A stretch of 22,421 nucleotides of DNA from F23-B02 sp963613665 (lineage in GTDB: Bacteria > Bacillota > Clostridia > Oscillospirales > Oscillospiraceae). The stretch spans positions 1-22,421 of the forward strand of contig CAVEAL010000029.1 of NCBI GenBank assembly GCA_963613665.1, in the 5' to 3' direction. Below the pieces are notes generated by a model. That model made no database searches. It had not been told where the DNA came from and saw nothing but the letters and a program-made list of their open reading frames with translations. A program made the position numbers and the translations under genes. This document shows, one piece after another, positions 21,244 to 22,421 of this stretch. Positions within the stretch are counted from its first letter, which is position 1, and every line of letters starts with the position of its first letter.

Positions 21244-22421
21244 ATCGCACTCTTTCATTTTCATGTGACGCAGATCAAGCGCAGCACGGGGCAATCTACC
21301 GTGGCTGCTGCCGCCTACCGCGCCGGGGAAAAGCTGCACAGTGAGTATTACGGCGAGGACAGCGACTACACCCGCAAGGGCGGCGTGATCTGCTCTGAAA
21401 TCCTGCTGCCGCCTCACGCCCCGCCGGAGTACGCAGACCGTGAAACGCTCTGGAACGCCGTAGAGAAAGCCGAGCGCGGGAAGAAAGCCCAGCTTGCATA
21501 CAGCTTTGACATTGCCTTGCAGAACGAGTTTTCCATGCAGGAGAACATCGACCTTGCAAGGCAATTTTTGTTGGACAATTTTGTGAGCCGCGGCATGATA
21601 GTGGACTTCGCTGTGCATCAGCCGGATAAGGAAGACGGCGGCAGCTCGAATCCGCATTTTCATGTCATGTGTCCGATTCGCCCCATCAAGCAAGACGGCA
21701 GATGGGGCAACAAGCAGCGGCGGGAATATGTTCTGGATGAGCATGGGGAGCGCATTCTGGACGAGGCGGGCAATTATGTGTTTAATGCCGTTCCCACGAC
21801 GGATTGGGGAAAACCCGAAACGCTGGAAGCGTGGCGGCAGGCATGGGCTGACCTGTGCAATGCCAAGTTTGCCGAAAAAGGCTTAGACTGCCGCATTGAC
21901 CACCGCAGCTTTGCCCGTCAGGGCGTGGAGCAGAATCCCACGCAACACGAAGGTCCTACCGTTCGGGCGATGGAGGCAAAGGGCATCCGCACCGACAAGG
22001 GCGATCTCAACCGCTTCATTCGGAAAACCAACGCTCTATTGAAAGAAGCCAAAGAGAAAATCGCCGCGCTGATCGGCTGGCTGAAGGACGTAAAAGTCGA
22101 GCTTGCCAAACCCCAGCCGCCTATGCTCAACGATCTGCTGGCGCTGCATTGCGCCAATCGCAACAAGGGCGCATACAGCAACAAGGCAAAGAACGCCAAC
22201 TTGCAGCGTTACGCCGAAGCGTTCAGCTTCCTGCAATCCAAAAATCTTTACACCGTGGATGATTTGGACAACGCACTTCACACCATGCAGGACAAGATCG
22301 ACACGCTGAAAAAGTCGGCATCCGCAAAGCAAGCTCGTATCAAAGAAGTGGACGAGCTGCTGCGCGTGGTGGACTATTACAAGTCCGGCAAGCCCGCTGC
22401 GGACAAGCTGAAATCCATCCG
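21244..22421 (+). CDS. MobA/MobL-type relaxase (MobQ), 3' end outside window
   Basis: The relaxase nicks oriT and leads the strand into the recipient. At least 392 codons are present. Counting from the ATC at 21244, the catalytic tyrosine is Tyr25 in VAAAAYRAGEKL and the metal-binding histidines are His125 (DFAVHQPD) and His138/His140 (NPHFHVMCPIRP). DHRSFARQGVEQ, EGPTVRAMEAKGI and a lysine-rich coiled region follow. Homologues start M-A-x-x-H-F-H-V, but here that codon is ATC. The frame has no ATG, GTG or TTG between the TGA at 21235 and a GTG at 21265. AGGAGG stands 9 bases before the ATC. Possible starts are ATC 21244, CTG 21238 or GTG 21265, which would shorten the first strand. Confidence 0.88.
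   Translation, partial: MALFHFHVTQIKRSTGQSTVAAAAYRAGEKLHSEYYGEDSDYTRKGGVICSEILLPPHAPPEYADRETLWNAVEKAERGKKAQLAYSFDIALQNEFSMQENIDLARQFLLDNFVSRGMIVDFAVHQPDKEDGGSSNPHFHVMCPIRPIKQDGRWGNKQRREYVLDEHGERILDEAGNYVFNAVPTTDWGKPETLEAWRQAWADLCNAKFAEKGLDCRIDHRSFARQGVEQNPTQHEGPTVRAMEAKGIRTDKGDLNRFIRKTNALLKEAKEKIAALIGWLKDVKVELAKPQPPMLNDLLALHCANRNKGAYSNKAKNANLQRYAEAFSFLQSKNLYTVDDLDNALHTMQDKIDTLKKSASAKQARIKEVDELLRVVDYYKSGKPAADKLKSI

Larger units (their letters stand above)
17290..22421. mobile_element. Integrated mobilizable/conjugative element, left part
   Basis: From the broken phosphatase gene to the end of the window the content is that of an integrated element: XRE regulator, small HTH-like protein, Mrr-type nuclease, oriT, DUF3847 protein and MobA/MobL relaxase. 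Base composition is visibly lower in GC than the chromosomal genes to the left. Neither the integrase nor the coupling protein or transfer genes are seen, so it could be an integrative mobilizable element or the end of an ICE. The left boundary is placed only to within about 20 bases; the right boundary is outside the window. Confidence 0.75.

Noticed and set aside
1..22421. CRISPR array, rRNA, tRNA or riboswitch
   Set aside because: No regularly spaced repeats, no tRNA cloverleaf or rRNA stretch and no riboswitch core that I recognise were found on either strand.

Overview
This window looks like the chromosome of an anaerobic, GC-rich gut Bacillota (class Clostridia, probably Oscillospirales) carrying an inserted mobilizable or conjugative element on its right. 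The assignment is an inference from strong AGGAGG-type ribosome binding sites, Bacillus-type sigma-A promoters, a clustered glycolytic operon and a relaxase/DUF3847 module typical of gut Firmicutes elements. No rRNA or tRNA gene was seen that would settle the taxonomy.

Left, chromosomal part (1 to about 17250). A short intergenic block carries a branched inverted repeat and two strong hairpin terminators. Next, all on the minus strand, come a nitrilase with a small lipoprotein gene behind it, then the glycolytic operon in transcription order pgk, tpiA, gpmI, eno, with the tRNA methyltransferase gene trmL upstream of pgk. The plus strand then carries a PflX-like radical SAM protein, an FMN-dependent alpha-hydroxy-acid oxidase-like protein and a 73-residue protein, closed by a terminator. 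Behind its own promoter follows a two-gene cell-envelope unit (acidic lipoprotein plus DUF3137-like membrane protein). Convergent to it is a GH36 alpha-galactosidase unit, with one tiny membrane protein gene upstream and one downstream of the enzyme. An ABC-F ATPase of the YkpA/YbiT type (plus) and ATP-dependent PEP carboxykinase pckA (minus) converge on a shared terminator. Together pgk, tpiA, gpmI, eno and pckA cover lower glycolysis and the PEP/oxaloacetate node.

Right, mobile part (about 17290 to 22421, running off the window). Just beyond the pckA promoter, a low-molecular-weight protein tyrosine phosphatase gene is broken after about 16 codons and fused to unrelated sequence. This is best read as the left end of an integrated element. 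Inside are: an XRE-family regulator split by one in-frame amber codon; a roughly 600-bp intergenic region rich in branched inverted repeats, read here as two candidate structured RNAs or recognition elements; a small HTH-like protein; an Mrr-type restriction endonuclease with an N-terminal sensor-like domain and its own promoter; a 63-residue protein made of three MNRxxG repeats; a MobQ-type oriT with a recognisable nic core; a DUF3847 protein; and a MobA/MobL relaxase that lacks a normal start codon at the expected position. Integrase, coupling protein and right end are not in view. If the oriT polarity is read as in RSF1010, the Mrr gene, the repeat protein and the structured region lie on the side that enters a recipient first. 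That is the most interesting biological possibility in this window.
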